Assembly (NCBI GenBank): GCA_023663725.1
Contig: JAMPGX010000007.1
Coordinates: 86,787 to 150,786, forward strand
Origin: a bacterium
GTDB taxonomy: Bacteria; Bacillota; Clostridia; Lachnospirales; Lachnospiraceae
Length of the DNA: 64,000 nucleotides
Reading direction: 5' to 3'
Below the pieces are notes generated by a model. The model did no database searches. It saw nothing but the letters and a program-made list of their open reading frames with translations, and was not told the DNA's origin. Positions 37,205-45,186 of the stretch are shown piece after piece. The position numbers and the translations under genes were made by a program. Each line of letters starts with the position of its first letter. Within the stretch, counting starts at the first letter, position 1.

Positions 37205-38410
37205 CTATTGCAGCGCTTTTGCCATGAGGTCATAGGTCTGGTCTTCTGTGAGCGGATTGTAGATATATCCCAAAGTAGTGGACAGATTGCTGTGTCCCAG
37301 CATCTCCCGGATATAGTCTATCGGCACACCGTTGGCATTCAGCATACTGGCGTATGTTTTGCGCATCTTGTGGGTGCTTTTGGTGGGTGTACCCTGATGC
37401 TCCGCAAATTTTTCCAGAACATAGGCAATCTGTCTGGCTGTGATGCGTTCCCCATTTTTCATAAAGATGTAATCGCCCTCTCTGGGGATTTTATTTAGGA
37501 TGGCGACAGCGTTGGGAACCAATATCACAAAACGGTCACGGTTTGTCTTGGTATGCTCCACAACCTCATAGCGGTTGGTTGTCTGGTCTCTGATTTCCTC
37601 ACGAACGATATGCAGATGGTTCTGGTCGCACTGGTCGCTCCATCTTAAGGCAACCAGTTCCCCAACACGCAGGCCGAGCAGAAAATTGATCTTGACGGCA
37701 AGGAAAGCGGTATCCTCTGTAGCGGCATACATTTCATCAAGGTAATGGTTTAATGTCTGTAGCTCTTCTGTGTTGTATGTCTCCGTTCTGCCTGTCTTTC
37801 TGACGATCTGGCGGTATCTGACATGTATCTCGATCTTGTCCAAAGGATTTTCGCTCAGATAGTTTCTGCGCAGGGCATAGGTGTACATTCCGCTTAAGAT
37901 GGTTTTTACATTGCACCACTCCTTGCGGGAGAGATTGAATTCCCTTACAATCCGGTTGCATTCTTTTTCCAGAGTAAGCTCATCAATCTTTTTTATTTTC
38001 ATCCCATGCAGGACGGAGGGCTCAAAGTATTTGCGGTAGTGCTGCGCATGTCTCTTGATGGTGTTGGGGCTGTTGGTGACGGTGGCCTTGTAATCCAGCC
38101 ATTCCTCATACAGTCCGTGAAATGTTAAATTGTCAAGGTGCGAATTCTTGAAATAAATGGGAACAAGTTTATCCAATAGTTCCTCTCTTGTGGGTGCCTT
38201 GATATTCTTTCTTTTTCCAGCGGCATCCTTATAGCATGTCTGCCAGCGCCCGTTTTCCCCGGACGGGGGAGTAATTGCATAAGGATGTATTTTTGCGATT
38301 TGTTCTTTTCTGGTGGCCATAAGCGTATCAAGCACACTGTCTACATCTATTATACCAAGAGCTGCCAGTTGCTGCAAGAGATCATTGTTATGGATATCTG
38401 TTTTTTTCAA
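37205..38410 (-). CDS. int: tyrosine recombinase (integrase)
   Basis: The 401-residue integrase has an N-terminal arm-binding-like region, a SAM-like core-binding domain (about 95-180) and the catalytic domain. Catalytic features are Arg in LGLRVGELVALRW, HKMRKTYAS (HxxR), and LGHSNLSTTLGYIYNP with the nucleophile Tyr near the end. It catalyses insertion into and excision from tRNA-Gly. It starts with TTG; an in-frame ATG at 38320 is possible but would remove the N-terminal arm domain. No separate excisionase was recognised. Confidence 0.92.
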   Translation of the reverse strand: MKKTDIHNNDLLQQLAALGIIDVDSVLDTLMATRKEQIAKIHPYAITPPSGENGRWQTCYKDAAGKRKNIKAPTREELLDKLVPIYFKNSHLDNLTFHGLYEEWLDYKATVTNSPNTIKRHAQHYRKYFEPSVLHGMKIKKIDELTLEKECNRIVREFNLSRKEWCNVKTILSGMYTYALRRNYLSENPLDKIEIHVRYRQIVRKTGRTETYNTEELQTLNHYLDEMYAATEDTAFLAVKINFLLGLRVGELVALRWSDQCDQNHLHIVREEIRDQTTNRYEVVEHTKTNRDRFVILVPNAVAILNKIPREGDYIFMKNGERITARQIAYVLEKFAEHQGTPTKSTHKMRKTYASMLNANGVPIDYIREMLGHSNLSTTLGYIYNPLTEDQTYDLMAKALQ

Positions 38411-38436
38411 TTCTGAATATTACAGACGGGGCATAG

Positions 38437-38475
38437 GATTTTCGGGTTTAGGATTTAGGATTCAGGATTCAGGGA
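38437..38475. repeat. tandem heptamer repeats between int and rep
   Basis: Units of the form GGATTTA, GGATTTA, GGATTCA, GGATTCA, GGGA follow one another. They lie just upstream of int on its strand and could bind a regulator or integrase. Confidence 0.5.
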
Positions 38476-38521
38476 TTGTGTTTTAGGGTTCATACTGCCA
38501 CGAAGTGTTTCTCCTTTCCTG

Positions 38522-39826
38522 TCAGTTTTCTGTTATATTGTCCTGTGGGCTGACGCCCTGTAAAAGCAGGTTGAAATCAAGTTCCTTGATGGTGGATTCT
38601 GCGGCCTTTTGTGGACTTGCGGATGGTCTGGTTTCTTCCTGCACGTCCGGCTCTGACAGGTCAGGCGGCAGAAAGGGCAGTATCTCCGCCACATGGGAGC
38701 GTACATCTTCCGCAGTGACCGTTTTGGCAGGGATGTACTCATCCAGAACGGTGTTTTTATAAGTCGCAGGCCGTGAGTAGCGCATTGCCTTTTTATCCCA
38801 CAGGGACACGGAGATATATTGACGGTTCATCTCTATGTAGGTGCTGCACCGCCTTTTTAGTTGGGTTATCGGTTCATCCTGATCGTAAAAAACATTTTGA
38901 TAGAAAGTGTCTATATTCAGTACGGTGGTCAGGATCACAAGCTCACAGTTCAGGTATTTATTCTTGTAGCGGCTTTTGACGGAACATGCGGTGTGTGGGT
39001 CGAGCATTTTCAGGAGGTCACTCAGTCCCAACACGCTGGGGCGTATATCGTCTACTATGAGGCAGGGCTCCTGGCCATATCCGTCCATGATATCATTGGA
39101 GCCGGAACTGATAAAATACGCAAGCCCATGGGACTCTGCGATCTTACGGGCAAGAGTGGTCTTGCCGCTGCCGGAGGAGCCTGTGATATAGATGCATTCC
39201 ATATGGCGGTCTTTTTGCGTGGCTTGAAGATATTCGGAGCGGACTTTGAACGCAAGTTCTATCTTCCTGGAGAAATTAACCAGCGTGCGGCCGTCAATTT
39301 CAAGGGTTTTGTTATACTCCCGTATTTCGCCGTTAAGTATTTTCTGAACAATCTCGTCAATTTTGGGAGAGTTTTCTTCCTCTTCCCGGCGGTGTGCCTC
39401 TTCCACCAGGGCGGCATAGTCGAAGTTGGCAGTAACTTCCGATACGTCATATTGGTGTTTCTCTTTGGCGTTAAAATGTATCTGGTACAGGCAGGCAGCG
39501 TTCCAGTCTCCTTTTATGATGGATAGGAAGTTTTCAGGGATGCCGAACCATTGGGCGATATATTTCATCTTCTGGGGCTGGTTTTCCTCAAAATTCAGGA
39601 GGAGGTGGATGTGGGGAGGCTTTAGGTCTCCCTTGCGGTGCATATCGCTATCTTCCTCATAGGTGTCTTTGTCATGGATGATATAGGCATATTGCCGGAT
39701 TATCTTTTTCTTTGACTGGATTACAGAGGCGGCTTTGTCCATATCGAACAGCAAGCTGCCATCATCCGCATGGAGTCTTGAAACGATCTCAATGCGGCGC
39801 ACGGATTTACTTTTTTCGTTTGCCAT
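38522..39826 (-). CDS. HUH-endonuclease Rep protein with C-terminal P-loop ATPase
   Basis: The 434-residue protein combines a Rep_2/Rep_OBD-type HUH domain with a superfamily-3-like ATPase. In the first domain, HDKDTYEE precedes the HUH motif PPHIHLLLNF, and the likely nicking Tyr is in ACLYQIHFNAKEKHQY. The ATPase has Walker A GSSGSGKTTLARK at about residue 216 and Walker B CLIVDDIRPS. This matches plasmid Reps related to those of circular single-stranded DNA viruses. It should nick the element and unwind it for rolling-circle replication. The C-terminal 70 residues look disordered. Confidence 0.85.
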   Translation of the reverse strand: MANEKSKSVRRIEIVSRLHADDGSLLFDMDKAASVIQSKKKIIRQYAYIIHDKDTYEEDSDMHRKGDLKPPHIHLLLNFEENQPQKMKYIAQWFGIPENFLSIIKGDWNAACLYQIHFNAKEKHQYDVSEVTANFDYAALVEEAHRREEEENSPKIDEIVQKILNGEIREYNKTLEIDGRTLVNFSRKIELAFKVRSEYLQATQKDRHMECIYITGSSGSGKTTLARKIAESHGLAYFISSGSNDIMDGYGQEPCLIVDDIRPSVLGLSDLLKMLDPHTACSVKSRYKNKYLNCELVILTTVLNIDTFYQNVFYDQDEPITQLKRRCSTYIEMNRQYISVSLWDKKAMRYSRPATYKNTVLDEYIPAKTVTAEDVRSHVAEILPFLPPDLSEPDVQEETRPSASPQKAAESTIKELDFNLLLQGVSPQDNITEN

Positions 39827-39861
39827 AAAAGATATTCCTTTCTACAAAGTTCTATATTTCC

Positions 39862-39985
39862 TACGGGGCCTAGGACAAGCCCAAGGCCCCGTAAGCGGCA
39901 GAGCCGCACGGTCTTTCTACAGACTTCCCGCTGCTTATCCATGCCCATGCGTCGGCACCTTGGCGGTGCCTAGCAGGGCATGGGC
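39862..39985. other. cluster of three hairpins between ftsK-like gene and rep
   Basis: Stem 1: TACGGGGCCT (39862-39871) with AGGCCCCGTA (39884-39893). Stem 2: GCGGC/GCCGC (39895-39907). Stem 3: ATGCCC with GGGCAT enclosing GGCACC/GGTGCC (39941-39981), overlapping the end of the ATPase gene. This dense structure is a candidate replication or transfer origin nicked by Rep (inference). Confidence 0.5.
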
Positions 39986-40722
39986 GTATCCAGAGGCGGG
40001 GGCTGCTGTCGGGCGTTCCCTTTTTCTGTCAGCAGTGTTTTTAATAGAGCCGGGTTTTCGATATAGGGTATCTGGACAATATCCAGCTCCTTTTCCGGCA
40101 GGGAGATATAACCGCAGTGGCTGGGTAAATGTATGCTTTTGTCAATGTCGCAGTTGGGGAAGAGCATGGCGGCGGATTCTGTGGAGATAGTGGAACCCAT
40201 GTACAGCTTGATACCGAACTGCTCCCGGATAGCGGTGTCAATGACCTTGGCGTTGAACTGCTGGCTGATAAAAAACAGGTGATAGCCAAAACTGCGTCCC
40301 ATAAATGCCAGATGGCTGATCTTGGCCATAAGCTCTTTAAAAGCTTTGGTGTCTTTGGACAGGGCATAGCTGCTGAACTCGTCAAACACAAGATATTTGT
40401 GGCAGCGGCCTTTCTCCTGAATGGTACTCAAAAAAGAACTATAGAATTTATCCAGCACACCGTCACAGCCGAGATATTCTCCATAGTCGGATACAATGCC
40501 ATCCCAGTCTCCGCCAGCCTTAAAGTCGCAGATCGACAGTTCAGCATCTGTGTTTAAGAGCTGGTTGAGGATATACTGCGCAAGGACAGTTTTCCCCCCG
40601 CCTGTAATGCCGGAGAGCAGGAGGTGGGGCACGGAGTCAGGACGCCAGAAATAGGGTTCTTTGACGCCCAGCTCCCAGAATGCCCGGGAATAGCCCAGAA
40701 TAACGTCGGAATTACCTGACAC
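39970..40722 (-). CDS. FtsK/TcpA-like DNA translocase
   Basis: The 250-residue protein is a minimal FtsK-HerA-type ATPase: PHLLLSGITGGGKTVLAQ (Walker A), ICDFKAGGDWDG, KYLVFDEFSSYAL (Walker B) and GYHLFFISQQFNAKVID (sensor-like). It lacks the membrane and gamma domains of true FtsK. In Tn916-type elements such a protein couples the DNA to the transfer channel. In actinomycete AICEs a related protein moves DNA by itself. The neighbouring 192-residue membrane protein may supply its anchor. Its start overlaps that gene by 11 bases. Confidence 0.85.
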   Translation of the reverse strand: MSGNSDVILGYSRAFWELGVKEPYFWRPDSVPHLLLSGITGGGKTVLAQYILNQLLNTDAELSICDFKAGGDWDGIVSDYGEYLGCDGVLDKFYSSFLSTIQEKGRCHKYLVFDEFSSYALSKDTKAFKELMAKISHLAFMGRSFGYHLFFISQQFNAKVIDTAIREQFGIKLYMGSTISTESAAMLFPNCDIDKSIHLPSHCGYISLPEKELDIVQIPYIENPALLKTLLTEKGNARQQPPPLDTPMPC

Positions 40723-41290
40723 GGTTTAGCTCCTTATCCAGCGTCTCGTCACGCAGCACACCAAAATCAGGGGTCGATTTTTGTTTTATGGCGATGCGGT
40801 ATTGGCGAAAAAAGGGTTGACAGTCGCTCGAAAACTCGCTATAATAAAGCCGGATTTGAATACAGTCGTCCAGAATATGATACACAGAAAAGTATTTCCA
40901 GTTGAGGCCATACGCCTGTAGGTACTGCCCGAATTTCAAGCTGAGCAGTCTGCATAGCGTGTTGAGTTCTTCTGGCGTGTATTTTGCTTTCGGAACAAAC
41001 CCAATGCCGATAAAGGGCGCACCGTCCTGAAACATAGTCTGGTAGCTGGGCGGGAATGCATCATGGCAGTAATCCGCCAGTATCCGGGAGAACGCCTCAC
41101 TGAGCGAGGGGTCGAACACATGCCGTTGAGCCTCTGAGCCGAAGAGGATGTGAACCAATTTCTGCAAATCGCCCCGGAATTTTCGTGCACACTCGAAAGC
41201 GTCCCGATCTGGATGCAGCACCTTTTCCAGACCGATACCGGAACAGATAAATATAATAAAAATCATCAATAACATAACGACGTATTCCAT
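40712..41290 (-). CDS. element protein with N-terminal membrane helix, unknown
   Basis: The 192-residue protein starts with a transmembrane helix (MEYVVMLLMIFIIFICSGIGL). A soluble mixed domain follows, including FVPKAKYTPEELNTLCRLLSLKFGQYLQAYGLNWKYF and IQIRLYYSEFSSDCQPFF. I do not recognise the family. Its overlap with the FtsK-like gene suggests the two products work together, for example as a membrane anchor for the translocase. Confidence 0.72.
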   Translation of the reverse strand: MEYVVMLLMIFIIFICSGIGLEKVLHPDRDAFECARKFRGDLQKLVHILFGSEAQRHVFDPSLSEAFSRILADYCHDAFPPSYQTMFQDGAPFIGIGFVPKAKYTPEELNTLCRLLSLKFGQYLQAYGLNWKYFSVYHILDDCIQIRLYYSEFSSDCQPFFRQYRIAIKQKSTPDFGVLRDETLDKELNRVR

Positions 41291-41374
41291 AGGAATACCT
41301 CCTTTTTAAAGGCCAGGGGGGGCTTTCCCCCCCTGATGAAAGTTGACAGTTCCATATTAAGTTGTAATAATACG

Positions 41375-41677
41375 CTACTCCGATTCGATAACATCAATCC
41401 GGCGGATAGGCTGATATGTACCCCTTGCGGTACTGATCGCCTTGCCATACAAAATGTCGATGGACATGCCCGGTTCAAGGCCGGAGCAGTCATAGTCGCC
41501 CACATAAACGGAATCGGTTTTTCGCCCGGAGCATATACGCCCTGACTCAGGATTATCGAAGTAGGACTCGAACTCCTGTTCGACGTAGAGTGTAGAGAAG
41601 ACTCGCCCGTCTTCCTTTTCTGTTGACGATATGCCGATAATACGCATACCCTGTAAAGCCTCTGGTAAAGTATTCAT
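41375..41677 (-). CDS. small element protein, unknown
   Basis: The 100-residue soluble protein (ALQGMRIIGISSTEKEDGRVFSTLYVEQEFESYF ... YVGDYDCSGLEPGMSIDILYG) looks beta-rich. The GLEPGMSIDILYG end is typical of small proteins found in Tn916-like and related elements, but no function is known. The ribosome site TGGAGGAAAAAA supports it. A long leader hairpin precedes it. Confidence 0.65.
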   Translation of the reverse strand: MNTLPEALQGMRIIGISSTEKEDGRVFSTLYVEQEFESYFDNPESGRICSGRKTDSVYVGDYDCSGLEPGMSIDILYGKAISTARGTYQPIRRIDVIESE

Positions 41678-41695
41678 TTTTTTCCTCCAAATAAG

Positions 41696-41750
41696 AGGCG
41701 GCTCATGTCAGGCTCTTCCTGCGCAGTCCAAGAGACAGGGATGAGCCGCT
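41696..41750 (-). promoter_or_regulatory. long leader hairpin or possible nick site
   Basis: AGCGGCTCAT and ATGAGCCGCCT form the base of the stem (41741-41750 with 41696-41706). TGTCTCTT and AAGAGCCTGACA extend it with minor mismatches around a 12-base loop. It lies directly upstream of the - strand element operon. It could be an RNA attenuator or a Rep/relaxase recognition site. Confidence 0.5.
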
Positions 41751-41848
41751 GGTTAATAGTTAGTATCGATCGACAAGACAAGTATACCATTTACCATGTG
41801 GAACAAATTACACAATAGAACAAATTATGTAGAAATTTTTCCACATTC

Positions 41849-42166
41849 CTAAGGCAGTGTCGTGATTATGCTTTCCAAAAACGCTGACAGTGTTTTTCTT
41901 GACTCTTCAGTTAGCCTAGATACATAATGGTTGAGTCGGAAGTTGTCAGGTGCTTTTTTCCCAAATACCAAGTACTCCAAATTTTCGGATGCAATGGTAC
42001 AATACCCGACCAAGACATCAAGGGGAGGTAGAGAAGTCCCTTTTTCATAATGTAAAACAGAGTCCCTCGATACGTTAAGTAATTGCGCCATGTGTTCCTG
42101 AGTGTACTTTTTTTCTTCCCGAATCGCTTTTAGGCGAAAAGAAAATTCTTTGTTATCAAGCTGCAT
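41849..42166 (-). CDS. Xre-family regulator of the element
   Basis: The 105-residue protein has an N-terminal Xre helix-turn-helix (FSFRLKAIREEKKYTQEHMAQLLNVSRDSVLHYEKG) and a short helical tail. The start at MQLDNKEF follows AGGAGGGTGC. It sits at the head of the - strand replication and transfer genes and is the likely repressor of that operon. Confidence 0.83.
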   Translation of the reverse strand: MQLDNKEFSFRLKAIREEKKYTQEHMAQLLNVSRDSVLHYEKGTSLPPLDVLVGYCTIASENLEYLVFGKKAPDNFRLNHYVSRLTEESRKTLSAFLESIITTLP

Positions 42167-42744
42167 ATTTGCACCCTCCTTTCTTGCTGTCAAGTATAGC
42201 GGATAGGATGTGTCAAAGACAAGGTAATATGAGTAAAAAATTATAGCGAACCCCCCTGTTTGTAAGCCGAAAAAAGGCACTAAGAGTCAGAAAAAATTGT
42301 GCAATACGTAGAAAAAAAAGTGGTGTGAGACTGCACTTATACAAGGTGACGGAAATTTGGGGTGTTAAGGGTGTGCTTTTTGTGTAAGGTGAATACAGCG
42401 TATAATTTCACGACACAGGGAAGTATAAGGCATAAAAACATATAACTTGAAGAAAATGTCCACAGAGGATAAATAATAAGGAATAAGAGGGAATAGGGAG
42501 ATAATAATTAAGAGGATTGATAAGAAGTGCATTTATCAATCCCCTTTGTTTATTTTATCGCCGCCAAGTGTCCGTGTGTCAAGCCACGGTAGTATTTTTC
42601 TGGCCGTGTACAGGCAGCCCATGTATTGTGCCACAGGGCAAGAACGAGCAGACCGCCAGAAAAATCTCCACCTCAAGGGCTTGACGCACTCCGATATTCA
42701 AAAGTGCCGCATGATAGCAGATATATAATTATGTAATAACATTA
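42167..42744. other. non-coding gap inside the element
   Basis: About 580 bases without a convincing gene. The part from 42546 to 42730 is less AT-rich and holds an inverted pair, TTTTTCTGGC (42594-42603 area) and GCCAGAAAAA (42655-42665 area). That part looks like a conserved or decayed segment from another element. The rest is AT-rich. An 8-G run lies near 42750. Confidence 0.4.
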
Positions 42745-42981
42745 TCATGGGGGGGGGGTAGCGCTTGGTGGCTCATATTTTAACAGATCAGATATATCAC
42801 ATTGGAGAACATGGCATAATCTCGCCAAGGTACTTAAGTCTATTCTCGCCACGTCATTTTTGCAGAAACGGTTAATTTGTGTGTGACTGATTTCTGCCCG
42901 ATAGGATAGTTGTGTTTTGCTTAATTTCTTTTCGCTTAACAGTGCGTCTACATTCAAAGTAACTTTTCCGTAATCGTCCAT
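42745..42981 (-). CDS. second small Xre-type regulator
   Basis: The 78-residue protein is nearly all helix-turn-helix: VDALLSEKKLSKTQLSYRAEISHTQINRFCKNDVARIDLSTLARLCHVLQCDISDLLKYE. This is the compact YozG-like Cro/C1 form. The start at MDDYGKV follows AAAGGAGTGGGG. It is divergent from the CAP-protein gene and may control that cargo. Confidence 0.82.
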   Translation of the reverse strand: MDDYGKVTLNVDALLSEKKLSKTQLSYRAEISHTQINRFCKNDVARIDLSTLARLCHVLQCDISDLLKYEPPSATPPP

Positions 42982-43010
42982 TGCCCCACTCCTTTTAGTG
43001 ATGATATTAT

Positions 43011-43040
43011 TATAAGGTTGATTCTGCATTTTTGTCAGAT
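43011..43040 (-). promoter_or_regulatory. promoter of the small Xre gene
   Basis: On the - strand, CTGACA (43035-43040), 18 bases and TATAAT (43011-43016). Confidence 0.5.
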
Positions 43041-43090
43041 GGATAAAGTATACAGGAATATAGATGCTGAAATATCTTTCAGAATAAATA

Positions 43091-43119
43091 TTGAACTTGC
43101 GGGTAGAGAGTGATATAAT
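43091..43119 (+). promoter_or_regulatory. promoter of the CAP lipoprotein gene
   Basis: TTGAAC (43091-43096), 17 bases and TATAAT (43114-43119). It is back to back with the Xre promoter, so one regulator could control both. Confidence 0.65.
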
Positions 43120-43172
43120 GAGGACACAGACCACAGAAGATATTCAACAGAGTGGTGAAAGGAGAGGCAGAT

Positions 43173-44396
43173 ATGAAAAAAAGAGCATTTATCGCATTGT
43201 TAGCAGTCATGACAGCAGGGACAATTACAGCCTGCGGTAACAGTGCAAACAGTGAAGAGACACTTTCTGCTGCTGCGGTCATGGCAGAGGGAAGTATAGA
43301 AGTTCCTGAAGAAGAGTCTACGCTGGAAACAGAGGAAGAGCTTAGTTCTGCTGAGGAGGAGGCGAAAACGGAGGAGAGCATTGCTGAACAACCAGAGACA
43401 GAGGAGACGGAGACAGAAGAGCCGCAGGGGGATGTTCCGGGAGAACAGGCCGACACAAAAACGGAGGTGCTGAATGTTCCGCAAACAATGCTCAGCAGTA
43501 CGGAAGTGTCTGCGGAAAATATGGTTTATGATGAAGTGACACAGCCGGTTGCAGAAAGTCCTGTAACCCCTGCAATCGTAGCCGAGCCGTACACATTCAC
43601 AGAGTTAGACACTGTGATGTATGCTAAGTCTGCCGTAAACGTCAGAAGTTTACCGAGTACTGACGGTGAGCGGGTAGGTCGGCTTACTTCTGGTATGGCG
43701 GTTACTGTGACAGGTAGATGCAGCGAGACTGGTTGGTATCGGATTTCGCTTAACAGCGCCGACTGCTATGTAAGTGATAGTTACTTGGTAGCTGAGGCTC
43801 CTGTTACGACTACTCCCGATGTGGGTAGTGTATCTGTAGCTGAGGTGCCTGTGGTTGAGACTGCTGTAGCTGAGGAAAGCGGTGTAATGCCCGACTTCAT
43901 CACTTATCTTAATGCGCAGCGGCAGGCCGCTGGTCTGGGTACTCTGGAGTGGGATGAGGGTCTGGCGAGTATCGCATTGGCGAGGGCTAAGGAGATGGTG
44001 TCAGACTTTTCCCATAATGGCATGAGAACGGATATTGAAAATATTTACAAAGGTTGTTCTGTGGCTACCGTAGACGTATATAATGCATGGGGTGGCAGTC
44101 CTGGTCATAAAGCGGCAATGTTTCGTGAGCTGGCTGTAAGTGGTGCATGCGCTTATTACAAGAGTGGTGAGTTTTATTATATAGCTTTTGTAGGAAGCGA
44201 GCGCAGCATGACCCAGGAAGAGTGGCAGACCAAGATCACTGAGGGCGTTGCGGATGGGTCGATGACTCAGCATACAGATGAGGAGACAGGTCTTACAGCG
44301 ACGTATACAACAGCGGGTACTATTGAATATTCAAATGATTCGGATATTTTATCTAAGATGGAAGAGTTGGATAGGGCCGCTGGTTTAATCCCTTAA
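43173..44396 (+). CDS. secreted lipoprotein with SH3b and CAP domains
   Basis: The 407-residue protein has a lipobox ending at Cys21 and a very acidic linker (about 30-110). A bacterial SH3 domain follows (about 148-205: SAVNVRSLPSTDGERVGRL), which may bind peptidoglycan. A CAP/SCP-like domain comes next (about 233-345: YLNAQRQAAGLGTLEWDEGLASIALARAKEM, FSHNG, NAWGGSPGHKAAMF). The last 55 residues are shared with the next gene product. CAP domains occur in secreted proteins with varied roles; the role here is unknown. It is cargo of the element. Confidence 0.87.
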   Translation: MKKRAFIALLAVMTAGTITACGNSANSEETLSAAAVMAEGSIEVPEEESTLETEEELSSAEEEAKTEESIAEQPETEETETEEPQGDVPGEQADTKTEVLNVPQTMLSSTEVSAENMVYDEVTQPVAESPVTPAIVAEPYTFTELDTVMYAKSAVNVRSLPSTDGERVGRLTSGMAVTVTGRCSETGWYRISLNSADCYVSDSYLVAEAPVTTTPDVGSVSVAEVPVVETAVAEESGVMPDFITYLNAQRQAAGLGTLEWDEGLASIALARAKEMVSDFSHNGMRTDIENIYKGCSVATVDVYNAWGGSPGHKAAMFRELAVSGACAYYKSGEFYYIAFVGSERSMTQEEWQTKITEGVADGSMTQHTDEETGLTATYTTAGTIEYSNDSDILSKMEELDRAAGLIP

Positions 44397-44424
44397 GTAA
44401 TATTACTATGTGGATATACTATTT

Positions 44425-44455
44425 AAGAGGAAGTCTTTAAGGACTTCCTCTTTTC
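44425..44455 (+). terminator. Rho-independent terminator after the CAP gene
   Basis: AAGAGGAAGTC (44425-44435) pairs with GACTTCCTCTT (44442-44452), followed by TTCT. Confidence 0.8.
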
Positions 44456-44488
44456 TTTGAGATTTTAACAAAATATTATCCGACTATA

Positions 44489-44660
44489 TTGTAATGTTGA
44501 ATGAAGTATAGTATACTATATACATAAGGTGGAGGTGGTTTATTCTCTCTTTTATCTTTTATAGCTTATAACATTACATTACTCCATCCATATATTTTAA
44601 GACTTTGACTAGTCGGAGCTAGGCCGCAGTATTGCTATGATACTGCGGTTTAGCTTTGTT
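44489..44660 (+). ncRNA. candidate small RNA or long leader
   Basis: A promoter-like pair TTGTAA (44489-44494), 17 bases and TATACT (44512-44517) precedes a stretch with no gene. A GGTGGAGGTGG run follows near 44530. A strong stem forms from AGCTAGGCCGCAGTAT and ATACTGCGGTTTAGCT (about 44616-44655). The remaining bases to 44840 hold a weaker hairpin only. It could be an independent RNA or the leader of the small lipoprotein gene. Confidence 0.4.
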
Positions 44661-44840
44661 AATTTTAACCCAGCGGGTATAGCAGCTATCTCACTTTGTT
44701 AGAGGATGGCTGTTTTAATTTATTCATCCTTGATTAACATGTTGCTGGATGTTAGTTAAAATTGCTATTTGGTAATAGTCGAATATATGTTGTTTGTTAT
44801 ATTGTGCGCTGTTTTGCGTGCTGATATCGGGAGGTTTATT

Positions 44841-45161
44841 ATGAAGAATATTAAAATTATGGCATGTTTGGGTCTTGTATCATGTTCTTTATTAACTGGC
44901 TGTGTTGGGGCTTACGCTGACGAGGATACTGCCCCGCCTGTAGCTGAGCAGGTTTTTAATGATTTGCAGTCTGTTTCTTCTAGCGATGCCTATCATTCTT
45001 TAATCAATTCAAAAGTTAATTCTGGTGAGTTATCTGAGATAACAACTGATCCTAATGGGGCAAAAATATACGGCTCTGATGGTACTATTGGTTATTCAAC
45101 AGACCAGAGTATATTGGATAAGATGACAGAGCTAGACAGAGCGGCAGGTCTAATAGACTAA
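44841..45161 (+). CDS. small lipoprotein with the CAP-protein C-terminal module
   Basis: The 106-residue protein has a lipobox (CSLLTGC, Cys21) and a short mature chain. Its last 55 residues follow the end of the CAP protein closely: GTIGYSTDQSILDKMTELDRAAGLI against GTIEYSNDSDILSKMEELDRAAGLI. The start follows GGGAGGT. Nothing else is recognised. The module may be an interaction or assembly tag shared by the two surface proteins. Confidence 0.75.
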   Translation: MKNIKIMACLGLVSCSLLTGCVGAYADEDTAPPVAEQVFNDLQSVSSSDAYHSLINSKVNSGELSEITTDPNGAKIYGSDGTIGYSTDQSILDKMTELDRAAGLID

Positions 45162-45186
45162 TAATATTGGTTTGGGAGGTTTAAAT

